In this document: piece by piece, positions 9,731 through 17,867 of the stretch
Numbering within the stretch: position 1 is the stretch's first letter
How the letters are laid out: every line of letters starts with the position of its first letter
Source of the DNA: Rhizobium sp. CSW-27
GTDB lineage: Bacteria > Pseudomonadota > Alphaproteobacteria > Rhizobiales > Rhizobiaceae
Length of the DNA stretch: 64,000 nt
Direction: 5' to 3'
NCBI RefSeq assembly: GCF_018760785.1
Contig: NZ_JAHHZO010000011.1
Span: 1 to 64,000, forward strand
The notes under the pieces: model-generated
Databases searched by the model: none
Told to the model about the DNA's origin: nothing
The model's input: only the letters and a program-made list of their open reading frames with translations
Made by a program: the position numbers and the translations under genes

Positions 9731-12232
9731 TCAGAATTTCCGGCTGATCGAGACCTTGAAGTTCCTGCCGGGCATCGCGGCGATCCCATCCGAGAGATAG
9801 GGTTCGTAGTACTTGTCAAACAGGTTGTCGATCGCTGCATGCACCTCGATCCCCGCAAGACTGCCCTCCTTGGGCGTCCAGTCGACGGAAATACCGTGCA
9901 CCGCATAGCCTTTGCTTTCCGGACGCGCGTAGAAATAGCCGGTTCCCTGATTGTAGGGCGTGCGGTTTTGCGCCGAAACGAACAGACCGGTCCAGCTGAT
10001 CGCGAGATCCCAATCCGCAAACTTGTAGCCCAGCTGCACATTTCCGGTGAAGGGCGCGAGATCCTGGAAGTAGGTGTCGGGGCCGCGCACGTCGTTAATC
10101 GCGCCGTTGCGGGAACCGTTCATCCAGGAGAGGCCGAGAGTGGAGAATATGGTCTCTGAATCGTAGTTCACGGAAAGATCCGCGCCGTAGATCTTGTAGC
10201 TCGGCGTGTTCCAGTAGAAGGGGACAGGACCCGTGACATTGGCAAGATTGGCGCTTCCGAAACGGCGTGTCACCGGATTGGTCACATGGTTGTAGAAGAG
10301 GGCCAGGGAGGTTTTTACCGTGTCCTCCTCAGCCAGAAGTCCGTCGAACTGGTGCGAAATGCCGATATTGAAGTTGTTGTCTCGTTCGACCTCCAGATTG
10401 CGGGAGGTGCCGGATGCGGTGGTTGAGGCACTCTGGCTGGAATAAAGCTCGTCGATGACAGGCACGCGCATCGCATAGGCCCAGTCGGCAAACAGCGTGG
10501 TCTCGGGCGTTGCCTCCCAGCGAAGGCTGAGCGCCGGCGTTGCTCCGCTGTGCGAAACCGCGGAATAGTCATGGCCGGCCGCCGGGTTGTTGTAGCGCGG
10601 CGCGGCATTGGGCACGCCCTGCGAGCGAACATAATCGAAGCGAAGCCCGGGCGTGACCTTGAAATCCGCAGTGAGGGCAATCTCGTCGCGGATGAAGGCG
10701 GCCAGCGTATCCTGCTTGCCTTGCGGCATGATCCAGGATGTATAGCGTCCATAATTATATTGGGCGCTGTTCCTGTTGGCGATGTCGTACATCCACGTGT
10801 CGCGATCATGGTGCATGTACTGAACGCCGTAATTGGCGACATGCGAGAAGCCGCCGAGATCGAAATTCGACGTATTCTCCAGCTCGAACTTCACATCCGT
10901 GTACTTGGCATCATCCTCCTGACCGCCAAGGCTGGCGCTCGGCGTAAAACCTGCGATCGTCGGGCGGGTCATGTGCAGATCCGTGGAGGATACGCTCAGC
11001 ATCGCCTTGACGTTCACCAGATCGCTGTCGCCGGTGTAGCCATATTTCAGCGAGGAGGAGAAATCTTCCATCTCACGCAGGGCCAGCGCCCGCAGCCTGG
11101 CCAGTTCGTATCCGTAGCGGCTGATGCTATAGGCCGTGAGGTCCAGATCGCCGCGATTGGCGGCCGGAGGACCGTAATCGGAGGAGCGGCCATAGATCAC
11201 GGAGGCACGCAGCTCGTGCCCATCGACCTCCAGACCACCATTTGCGGAAAAGGAGGTCAGCCGATCGCTGGAGGCTTCGTAAACCTGGCCGCCGCCCACG
11301 CGCATATTGCCGCTCTTGCGCCAGATGACCGAGGCCAGTCCATCATAGGTCACCGGCCCGCCGAAATCGGACTTGCCATAGATGGCGGCGGAGCCGAGGC
11401 GCTGGTGGTTGGCGGTCTGATAGCCGGTCTTCACCCAGGCGCCAAAACTTCTCCCCTCCAGCAGCATGTCCTCAGCAGTCTTGCTTTCCATGATGACGGT
11501 ACCGCCGAAACCACCATTGCCATAGCGGACCGAGGTAGCTCCCTTCTGGATTTCCACCCGCTTCAACAGTTCGGGATCCACGAACACGGTGCCCTGGTCA
11601 TAGCGCTCGAAATTCTTCGGCGCGCCATCCAGCAGAATCCGCACATCCGATTGCCGGGTGAAGCCGCGGATGGACAGGCTTTGCCCCTGCAGCCTCACCC
11701 CGCCGGTCGCGCTGACCCCCGGCGTCTTCTGCAGAAGCTGCGGCAGGGAGTTCGACTGGGCAGCCTCGATCTGCGCTGCGCCGATTTCGGCAACGCTGGG
11801 CGCGCCACTGTTGAACACACCGCCTGCCTCGACCGTCACGCGTGACAAAAGCGTTTCATCATCCGTGCCGGATGCCGGCGCGTCGGCAGAGACCTTTTCC
11901 AGCTTGACCGTTCGTTCTCCGACGAACCGGTAGGTAAGCCCGGTTCCGGCCAGCAGTTTCTGCAGGGCCTCCCCAACCGTCATTGAACCGGAAACCCTGC
12001 CGCTCGACTTGCCGCTGGCAAGGGATGCATCGAAAACGACCTGAAGGCCGGACTGGCTGGCAAAGCGGCTGAGACTTGCAGCAAAGCTGCCGGCCGGCAG
12101 GTCGATCGAGATCGTGTCGGCCTGTTGTGCCCATGCGCCCTCCGGAAGGGAGGCGAGAACCACGCTGCCGAGCAACAGGGAAAGCAGGGGCGATCTCATC
12201 CAGCGGCGTGCGGGCCGGGTCTTGCGTGTCAT
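9731..12232 (-). CDS. TonB-dependent outer-membrane receptor, heme type, with signalling domain
   Basis: This 833-residue outer-membrane receptor probably imports heme or hemoglobin-derived heme. It has a signal peptide ending near GAWAQQA, an N-terminal STN signalling domain (about 38-110, ISIDLPAGSFAASLSRFA), a plug domain with LSIRGFTRQSDVRILLDG and FVDPELLKRVEIQKG, and a beta-barrel ending in SISRKF with the terminal Phe used for outer-membrane assembly. The FVDPELLK...GNGGFGGTV block and the barrel motif RVPVIDELYSS resemble the TonB-hemin/hemoglobin receptor family. Together with fecI and fecR just upstream it forms a cell-surface signalling system: ligand binding is relayed through STN to FecR and FecI. 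A ferric-citrate or siderophore substrate cannot be ruled out. The ATG at 12232 has AAGGAG upstream. Confidence 0.85.
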   Translation of the reverse strand: MTRKTRPARRWMRSPLLSLLLGSVVLASLPEGAWAQQADTISIDLPAGSFAASLSRFASQSGLQVVFDASLASGKSSGRVSGSMTVGEALQKLLAGTGLTYRFVGERTVKLEKVSADAPASGTDDETLLSRVTVEAGGVFNSGAPSVAEIGAAQIEAAQSNSLPQLLQKTPGVSATGGVRLQGQSLSIRGFTRQSDVRILLDGAPKNFERYDQGTVFVDPELLKRVEIQKGATSVRYGNGGFGGTVIMESKTAEDMLLEGRSFGAWVKTGYQTANHQRLGSAAIYGKSDFGGPVTYDGLASVIWRKSGNMRVGGGQVYEASSDRLTSFSANGGLEVDGHELRASVIYGRSSDYGPPAANRGDLDLTAYSISRYGYELARLRALALREMEDFSSSLKYGYTGDSDLVNVKAMLSVSSTDLHMTRPTIAGFTPSASLGGQEDDAKYTDVKFELENTSNFDLGGFSHVANYGVQYMHHDRDTWMYDIANRNSAQYNYGRYTSWIMPQGKQDTLAAFIRDEIALTADFKVTPGLRFDYVRSQGVPNAAPRYNNPAAGHDYSAVSHSGATPALSLRWEATPETTLFADWAYAMRVPVIDELYSSQSASTTASGTSRNLEVERDNNFNIGISHQFDGLLAEEDTVKTSLALFYNHVTNPVTRRFGSANLANVTGPVPFYWNTPSYKIYGADLSVNYDSETIFSTLGLSWMNGSRNGAINDVRGPDTYFQDLAPFTGNVQLGYKFADWDLAISWTGLFVSAQNRTPYNQGTGYFYARPESKGYAVHGISVDWTPKEGSLAGIEVHAAIDNLFDKYYEPYLSDGIAAMPGRNFKVSISRKF

Positions 12233-12322
12233 CTTGAACAGGCTCCTTGGAAGGGCAAATGGGGTGTCTGCCTTCCGTACGAATGAGCCTTGCGTTTAAG
12301 GACAGGCTCGCCTGAAATTTCT

Positions 12323-13270
12323 TCAATAAAGAATCGTCAGGTAGGCACCGACATGCGCCACGCGGATGTCGAAGGCCCTTGCCAGATCATCGAGTGCCGC
12401 CTGCGGCCTTGCCAGATCGAGGCTGCCGCTCAATCTCTTCTGCCGCAGAGGCCTGCTGGCGACGAGAACGTGGCCGGGCAGATAGCGCTGGATGCCGGTG
12501 ACAACATCGCCTAGCGGCAGGTCCTCGAAGACCAGTCTTCCCTTTCGCCAGGCAGCAATGGTGGAGGGGTCGACCGCCTGCGGGGCGCCGATCACGCCGT
12601 CGTCCTGATAGACGACTGACTGGTTCTCCTGCACGATGGCCGGCGCCAGGCTGGGACCGACATCCACTGCGACGCTGTGCTCCTGCACCACCACCCGGGT
12701 GGTGGTGCCCCTCAGATCCACATCAAAGGCAGTGCCGAGCGCAGTCGTCCGCCCACCCCCGGCTTCCACGCAGAAGGGGCGCGATGGATCGGGATGGACT
12801 TCTACGAAGATCTCGCCACGCAGGAGAAGGATGCACCGTTCCCGCGCCGTGAACCGGATTGCGATTGCACTGTCGGCATTGAGCGTCACCATCGATCCGT
12901 CCGCCGTCCGGACGACGTCACTGCGGCCGCTGGCGGACATGTGGTCGGCGCGAAAACGCAGCGGGATGTCGAGGTGAAGTCCTGCCAGCAGACAGAGGCC
13001 CGCAACGGCGGCAGCCGCCGCGCCCTTCAGCTTTCGCGACGCAGGCTTGCGGCTCGCCTTCGACAGAAAGCCTTCATCTTCGGCAAGCAGCCGCGATGTG
13101 TCGCCAATCAGACGCCGAACCTGATCGAAGGCGGCGGGATGGCGTGGATCGGCCTTTGCCCAGGCATCGAAGGCTGCCCTGACCGCCTTGTCATCGGGTT
13201 TTTCCCGAAGCTGGAGGAGCCAGTCGATAGCCTCCTCGCGAATGTCGCGCACGCGGCGTGCCCCGGCCAT
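12323..13270 (-). CDS. fecR: FecR-type inner-membrane sensor/anti-sigma protein
   Basis: FecR-family proteins relay receptor occupancy to their FecI sigma factor across the inner membrane. The 315-residue product has an N-terminal cytoplasmic DUF4880-like segment (REEAIDWLLQLREKP, then PRHPAAFDQVRRL), one membrane helix (AAAAVAGLCLLAGLHLDI, about 90-107), the FecR domain with TADGSMVTLNADSAI and GEIFVEVHPDPSRPFCV, and a C-terminal periplasmic domain that would bind the receptor STN domain. The ATG at 13270 overlaps the fecI stop by one base (TGATG), so the two are co-translated. An upstream extension in the same frame would run inside fecI and is rejected. Confidence 0.88.
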   Translation of the reverse strand: MAGARRVRDIREEAIDWLLQLREKPDDKAVRAAFDAWAKADPRHPAAFDQVRRLIGDTSRLLAEDEGFLSKASRKPASRKLKGAAAAAVAGLCLLAGLHLDIPLRFRADHMSASGRSDVVRTADGSMVTLNADSAIAIRFTARERCILLLRGEIFVEVHPDPSRPFCVEAGGGRTTALGTAFDVDLRGTTTRVVVQEHSVAVDVGPSLAPAIVQENQSVVYQDDGVIGAPQAVDPSTIAAWRKGRLVFEDLPLGDVVTGIQRYLPGHVLVASRPLRQKRLSGSLDLARPQAALDDLARAFDIRVAHVGAYLTILY

Positions 13271-13794
13271 CACAGCGTGTCCTCGAGGCATTCGAGGCAA
13301 TGCAGATAGGCCTTGCGGATATGACGATCGACCATATTGCGACTGATTCCGCAACGCGCGGCAATCTCGTCGGCCGTCAGGTTGCCGATGCAGCTGGCGA
13401 GAAAGACCTGCCGTCGCTGGTAGGACATGGTCATGATCGCACCACGCAGGCGTTTCAGCCGGTATTGCCTGTCGGCAAGGCCGTCCGCATCGCGAGAGGG
13501 CTGCGGAACACTCAACGCCTCTTCCGTCATGCCCGAAAACAGCCGGCGCTCCAGTCTCTCGCGCCGCAGGCGATCAATGCCGAGATTGGCGCAGACGCGA
13601 ATGAGAAACGCCTTCAGGAACGGCCTGTTCTCCACCAGCGTCGGCCTGGCTGCGAGGCGCAGATAGACCTCATGCACGATTTCCTGCGAGGTTGCCGCGG
13701 CATGCCCACGGCGTTTCATGGCGCGGCAAAGCTCCTGGTAGTGAGCCTCCATGGCGTCATCAACGATTGCGCGTGCGGCAGATTGGCTCCCCAT
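13270..13794 (-). CDS. fecI: FecI-type ECF RNA polymerase sigma factor
   Basis: This extracytoplasmic-function sigma factor should direct transcription of the receptor operon. The 174-residue product shows region 2 (SQEIVHEVYLRLAARP, then LKAFLIRVCANLGIDRLRR) and region 4 with a helix-turn-helix (LTADEIAARCGISRNMVDRHI). I start it at the ATG at 13794 (MGSQSAARAIVDDAM) with GGAAG upstream. The frame remains open to 13938, but that would translate straight through the palindrome at 13850-13894. It is followed directly by fecR and then by the receptor gene in one transcription direction. Confidence 0.87.
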   Translation of the reverse strand: MGSQSAARAIVDDAMEAHYQELCRAMKRRGHAAATSQEIVHEVYLRLAARPTLVENRPFLKAFLIRVCANLGIDRLRRERLERRLFSGMTEEALSVPQPSRDADGLADRQYRLKRLRGAIMTMSYQRRQVFLASCIGNLTADEIAARCGISRNMVDRHIRKAYLHCLECLEDTL

Positions 13795-13849
13795 GGGCAG
13801 CAGCTTCCGGTGAATGGTGCGATCGTGATGGCTTACGGTAAAAAAACCG

Positions 13850-13894
13850 GACAGGCAATAAACATGATTAATTAAATCATGTTTATTGCCTGTC
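13850..13894. promoter_or_regulatory. 20-bp-arm perfect palindrome with an IRO-like (RirA) site upstream of fecI
   Basis: Arms 13850-13869 and 13875-13894 are perfect reverse complements around a 5-base centre. The core reads TGA-TTAATTAAA-TCA (13865-13879), an exact TGA-N9-TCA, which is the iron-responsive operator motif bound by RirA in rhizobia. It lies about 56 bp upstream of the fecI ATG, a natural operator position. The palindrome is seen directly; iron control by RirA is inferred. Given its length it could also form a cruciform or an RNA hairpin. Confidence 0.7.
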
Positions 13895-13953
13895 TTTCGG
13901 CACGAAGGATACGTGGCATCCCCCCGAACCGTCCGCATGCTCCTGATGCGCGA

Positions 13954-13983
13954 AACCCCGCCTCTGCCGGCAGAGACGGGGTT
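13954..13983 (-). terminator. Terminator-like hairpin after the PRC-barrel gene
   Basis: On the minus strand AACCCCG-T-CTCTGCC pairs with GGCAGAG-G-CGGGGTT, giving two 7-bp stems split by a single mismatch. It starts 33 bp after the PRC-barrel stop. Only a short TTT follows, so it is a weak intrinsic terminator at best. It separates the PRC-barrel transcript from the fecI promoter. Confidence 0.5.
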
Positions 13984-14016
13984 GCCCCATGCTCTTCATG
14001 GATCGGGGACGGGGCC

Positions 14017-14409
14017 TTACATCCAGTAGGGCGGCACGCCGTAGTAGTCGTAGATCGTGCGGTCGTTGTTGCGGTAAAGAGTGTCGTCGTCGAGGTTGCG
14101 GTAGCGGGGCGCGCCGGTGATCTGGTCCTTGGTCAGGTCGATCCGGTAGCCGTCGAGCTGTTCGTCATAGTGCAGCTTTTCCCAGGGCAGCGGATAATAG
14201 TCGTCGCCGATGCCGAGAAAGCCGCCGAAACTGAGCACCGCATAGGCCACCTTGCCGCCGCGTTTTTCGAGCAGCACCCGCTCGATCGTGCCGATGCGCT
14301 TGCCGTCTGCGCCGTAGACGCTGGTGCCCTCCACCTTGTCGCTGGCAATCAGCTGATAATTGTCCTTCACATAGGGGTCCTGTCCGGCCTTCGGTTCCTG
14401 ATGCAACAT
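14017..14409 (-). CDS. PRC-barrel domain protein
   Basis: A 130-residue soluble protein with a PRC-barrel beta domain in its first 75 residues (SDKVEGTSVYGADGKRIGTI, then VLLEKRGGKVAYAVLS). This fold is found in photosynthetic reaction centre H subunits, RimM and many small stress-associated alphaproteobacterial proteins. The C-terminal third is Tyr/Asp-rich and ends in DYYGVPPYWM, a tail often seen in rhizobial PRC-barrel proteins. The ATG at 14409 has AGGAG nine bases upstream. The exact role is unknown. Confidence 0.8.
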   Translation of the reverse strand: MLHQEPKAGQDPYVKDNYQLIASDKVEGTSVYGADGKRIGTIERVLLEKRGGKVAYAVLSFGGFLGIGDDYYPLPWEKLHYDEQLDGYRIDLTKDQITGAPRYRNLDDDTLYRNNDRTIYDYYGVPPYWM

Positions 14410-14569
14410 GGCGTGTCTCCTCGCTGTTGTTCGGATGTGAAGCCAACGCAGAGCCCTCGATCCTTGTTCCGGCGCAAGGCCGGCCGGGTGACGGGAGGCT
14501 GCCGGAGCATGGCGTCAGACGCTGGCGACAGACCCGGTGCCGAATGCTTGGGCTGTGGATTCGCCATTA

Positions 14570-14585
14570 TTGACGTTTACGTCAA
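14570..14585. promoter_or_regulatory. 16-bp palindrome overlapping a putative -35 upstream of the acyl-CoA synthetase gene
   Basis: TTGACGT-TT-ACGTCAA has perfect 7-base arms. Its first six bases can act as a -35 (TTGACG), with TAGCTT 17 bases downstream as a poor -10. It lies about 116 bp upstream of the acyl-CoA synthetase ATG. The form recalls MerR-family (LiuR-like) operators described for fatty-acid and branched-chain amino-acid genes in proteobacteria, but that comparison is from memory. Confidence 0.5.
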
Positions 14586-14701
14586 AGTTATTTAGCTTTC
14601 CGGAACAACTGGTGTAGGATCGCCCGCACGGTTATCAATGGGTCGCATGTCCGGAGTGGAGGCCGGGCATGCGACTTGCAAACGGAGGAGAAAAGGCCGC
14701 C

Positions 14702-16405
14702 ATGACCCACATGTCCCATGCCCCGACCCACCAGGCGGTGGACCGCATCTGGCTTTCTTCCTACCCTCCCACCGTTCCGGCAGATCTGCCGCCGCTCGCG
14801 CATCGCTCGCTCGGCCAGCTGTTCGAGGAAAGCTGCCTGCGCTATGCGGAGCGGGTGGCCTTTTCCAGCATGGGCCGCGAGATGACCTTCCGCGAGCTGG
14901 AGGAAGAAAGTCGCCGGGTCGCTGCCTGGCTGCAGGGTATCGGCCTTTCGAAGGGCGACCGGGTGGCGGTGATGATGCCGAACATCCTGCAGAACCCGGT
15001 CACCGTCTATGGCATCCTGCGTGCCGGTCTGGTGGTGGTGAACGTCAACCCGCTCTATACGCCGCGCGAACTGGAGCATCAGTTGAACGATTCCGACGCC
15101 CGGGCGATCTTCGTGCTGGAAAATTTCGCCCATACGGTACAGCAGGTGGTGGCGCGCACCTCCGTGCGCCATGTCGTCGTCACCAGCATGGGCGACATGC
15201 TGGGGCTGAAGGGCCATATCGTCAATTTCGTGGTTCGCCGTGTCAAGAAACTGGTGCCGGCCTGGTCCATTCCTGCCGCCCTTTCCTTCAACAAGGTTCT
15301 GTCCGGCGGCGCGCGCGGCACGCTGACGCCGGCGGAGATGGGCCTCGATGACCTTGCCTTCCTGCAATATACCGGCGGCACGACCGGCGTTTCCAAGGGC
15401 GCGATGCTGACGCATCGCAACCTTCTCTCCAACAAGGACCAGATGAGCTACTGGCTGGACAGCGCCTTCCTCAGCCAGAAGCGCCCGGAGGTCCTGAACT
15501 TCCTGTGCGCGCTGCCGCTCTATCACATCTTTGCGCTGACGGTGAATTCGCTGATGGGGATTGCCACCGGCAGCCATAACGTGCTGATCGCCAATCCGCG
15601 CGATCTGCCGGCGCTGGTCAAGGAGATCGAGAAGCACCGCATCCACATCTTCCCCGGTCTCAACACGCTGTTCAACGCCCTGATGAACAACGAGCAGTTC
15701 CGCAAGCTCGACCATTCCTCGCTGATGCTGGTGTTCGGCGGCGGCATGGCGGTGCAGCGGCCGGTGGCCGAGCGCTGGTACGAGATGACCGGCTGCCCGA
15801 TCACCGAGGGCTACGGCCTGTCGGAAACCTCGCCGGTTGCCACCGCCAACCGGGTGGACCGGAGTGATTTCACCGGCACCATCGGCCTGCCCGTCTCCTC
15901 CACCGAAGTGACGATCCGCGACGAGGACGGCGCGATCCTGACGCACGGCGAAGTCGGCGAGATCTGCATTCGCGGCCCGCAGGTGATGACCGGCTACTGG
16001 AACCGGCCGGACGAGACCGCGAAGGCCATGACCGCGGACGGCTATTTCCGCTCCGGCGACATGGGCTTCATGGACCAGCGCGGCTACATCAAGATCGTCG
16101 ATCGCAAGAAGGACATGATCCTGGTGTCCGGCTTCAATGTCTATCCGAACGAAGTGGAGGAAGTGGCCGCCATGCATCCGGGGGTGCTCGAATGCGCGGC
16201 GATCGGCATTCCGGACGACAATTCCGGCGAGGCGGTGAAGCTCTTCGTGGTGAAGAAGGATCCGGCGCTGACGGAGGCGGCACTCAAGGCCCATTGCGCC
16301 GAGAACCTGACCAACTACAAGCGGCCGAAGCATATCGAGTTCCGCACCGAGCTGCCGAAATCGCCTGTCGGCAAGATCCTGCGCCGTGAGTTGCGGCCCA
16401 AATGA
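14702..16405 (+). CDS. fadD: Long-chain fatty-acid--CoA ligase (AMP-forming)
   Basis: This cytoplasmic or membrane-associated enzyme activates fatty acids to acyl-CoA via an acyl-AMP intermediate, the entry step of beta-oxidation. The 567-residue product has the AMP-binding P-loop YTGGTTGVSKGAMLTH (about 220-235), the GYGLSETSP motif, the YFRSGDMGFMDQRGYIKIVDR hinge region given here only in part, and the C-terminal catalytic Lys in SPVGKILRREL. The DMILVSGFNVYPNEVEEV segment matches FadD. I use the ATG at 14702 because GGAGGAG lies just upstream; an in-frame ATG at 14669 has none. It could also act on other medium or long acyl substrates. Confidence 0.9.
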   Translation: MTHMSHAPTHQAVDRIWLSSYPPTVPADLPPLAHRSLGQLFEESCLRYAERVAFSSMGREMTFRELEEESRRVAAWLQGIGLSKGDRVAVMMPNILQNPVTVYGILRAGLVVVNVNPLYTPRELEHQLNDSDARAIFVLENFAHTVQQVVARTSVRHVVVTSMGDMLGLKGHIVNFVVRRVKKLVPAWSIPAALSFNKVLSGGARGTLTPAEMGLDDLAFLQYTGGTTGVSKGAMLTHRNLLSNKDQMSYWLDSAFLSQKRPEVLNFLCALPLYHIFALTVNSLMGIATGSHNVLIANPRDLPALVKEIEKHRIHIFPGLNTLFNALMNNEQFRKLDHSSLMLVFGGGMAVQRPVAERWYEMTGCPITEGYGLSETSPVATANRVDRSDFTGTIGLPVSSTEVTIRDEDGAILTHGEVGEICIRGPQVMTGYWNRPDETAKAMTADGYFRSGDMGFMDQRGYIKIVDRKKDMILVSGFNVYPNEVEEVAAMHPGVLECAAIGIPDDNSGEAVKLFVVKKDPALTEAALKAHCAENLTNYKRPKHIEFRTELPKSPVGKILRRELRPK

Positions 16406-16441
16406 TGCCAAAGTGACGAAGCCGGGCAAACGTCACGAAAC

Positions 16442-17779
16442 GTGATGGCGGCCGGATGGACGGATCCGGTCGCGCGCCCTAGAAAGGATTGCGATTGTCT
16501 GGCCCTGCCGGACGCCCCGTCAACAGCCCCGGTGTCCGCCTTGTCCAATCGCCCTCCCCTTCCGTTTCTCGCGCTTCTTGTCATGCTGGCGCTCGTTTCA
16601 AGCTGTGCCAGCCGCGCGGAAGGCGTGCTGATCCCGATCTCGGTCGACAATCCCGCCACCTCCAAGGTCAATGTGCTGGTCGCCACCACCCGCAAGGAAT
16701 CCGAGGTGCCGGGCATGCTCTATTCGGGCGAGCGCGGCCAGAAGGCGGAGATGACGGCGATCACCGTGTCCATCCCGCCGGACAGGAGCCGCAAGATCGG
16801 CCAGGTGCAGTGGCCGCGGCGGCTGCCGCCCGACCCGGCCACGGAATTCGCCACGACCAGGGTGGAGCCGTTCAACCGTGGCGAGGCAAGGGCCTGGCTG
16901 CGGAGCCACCTGCCGCCCAGCGGCCGCGTGCTGGTCTTCGTGCATGGCTTCAACAACCAGTACGAGGATGCCGTCTACCGTTTTGCGCAGATCGTGCATG
17001 ACAGCGGCGCGGATGTGGCGCCGGTGCTGTTCACCTGGCCCTCGCGCGGCAGCATCTTTGCCTATAATTACGACAAGGAAAGCACAAACTATTCCCGTCA
17101 TGCGCTGGAGGAACTGTTGCGCGATCTCTCCAGGGACGGGCGCGTGCGGGAAATCACCGTGATGGCGCATTCCATGGGCTCCTGGCTGACGGTGGAGGCG
17201 CTGCGGCAGATGGCGATCCGCGACGGACGCGTTGCCCCCAAGATCCGCAATGTCATCCTTGCCTCGCCCGATCTCGACGTCGATGTGTTCGGCCAGCAGA
17301 TGGCGGAAATCGGCCGGCCGCGACCGGATTTCACCCTGTTCGTCTCGCAGGATGATCGTGCGCTCAACCTGTCGCGCCGCATTTCCGGCAATGTGGATCG
17401 CCTGGGCCAGGTGGACCCGCGGATCGAGCCCTACCGCTCCGAATTCGAGAAGGCGGGTATCACGGTGCTGGACCTGACGGCCTTGCAGGGCGGTGACCCG
17501 CTCAACCACGGAAAATTCGCCGAAAGCCCCTATGTGGTGCGCCTGCTCGGCAACCGGCTGATTGCCGGCCAGACGGTGACGGATTCGCCGGTCGGGCTTG
17601 GCGAAAGCATCGGCGCGCTGGCCGTCGGCACGGCCCAGACGGTGGGCAGCGCGGCAAGCGTTGCCGTCAGCGCCCCCATCGCCGTCTTCGATCCGCGCAC
17701 GCGGCGCACCTATACCGAACAGGTGGATCGCTTCGGCCAGGCGCTCGGCGGCACCATTCAGACGGCCGTCGGACAGTAG
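16442..17779 (+). CDS. DUF900-type alpha/beta hydrolase, probable lipoprotein
   Basis: The fold is an alpha/beta hydrolase of the DUF900 family: RVLVFVHGFNNQYEDAVYRF forms the oxyanion/strand region, AHSMGSW holds the nucleophile Ser, and the acid and His follow (SPDLDVDVF, and PLNHGKF near the end). N-terminal to this is a hydrophobic stretch ending in LVSSC, a lipobox, so the mature protein is probably anchored to a membrane. The start is uncertain. The frame opens at GTG/ATG 16442-16445, giving an odd 45-residue lead before the signal sequence; GTG 16532 or a TTG nine bases later would give a normal lipoprotein signal. The substrate is unknown. Confidence 0.78.
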   Translation: MMAAGWTDPVARPRKDCDCLALPDAPSTAPVSALSNRPPLPFLALLVMLALVSSCASRAEGVLIPISVDNPATSKVNVLVATTRKESEVPGMLYSGERGQKAEMTAITVSIPPDRSRKIGQVQWPRRLPPDPATEFATTRVEPFNRGEARAWLRSHLPPSGRVLVFVHGFNNQYEDAVYRFAQIVHDSGADVAPVLFTWPSRGSIFAYNYDKESTNYSRHALEELLRDLSRDGRVREITVMAHSMGSWLTVEALRQMAIRDGRVAPKIRNVILASPDLDVDVFGQQMAEIGRPRPDFTLFVSQDDRALNLSRRISGNVDRLGQVDPRIEPYRSEFEKAGITVLDLTALQGGDPLNHGKFAESPYVVRLLGNRLIAGQTVTDSPVGLGESIGALAVGTAQTVGSAASVAVSAPIAVFDPRTRRTYTEQVDRFGQALGGTIQTAVGQ

Positions 17780-17867
17780 AGCGAACCGTCTGCGCCCTGA
17801 CCGTGCTTGATTTGACACGGAAAGCGAATAGGTTCCTCTCACCCACTGATGACCCTTGAGGAGTGCC

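Noticed and set aside
9294..9747. Several short open frames after tRNA-Thr, checked as integrase remnants
   Set aside because: No tyrosine-recombinase motif or similarity was visible in any frame.
13795..13938. 48-residue N-terminal extension of FecI
   Set aside because: It would run through the perfect palindrome at 13850-13894 and adds nothing alignable to ECF sigma factors.
14588..16429. 613-codon open frame on the minus strand opposite the acyl-CoA synthetase gene
   Set aside because: It mirrors the codon structure of the plus-strand gene, is rich in His, Arg and Gly, has no domain, and the plus-strand gene has clear motifs. High-GC codon bias keeps such antisense frames open.
16442..16531. 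The first 30 codons of the DUF900 hydrolase frame as a real N-terminus
   Set aside because: Not fully rejected, but doubtful: they precede a normal lipoprotein signal and have no ribosome site. The coordinate is kept with a warning.
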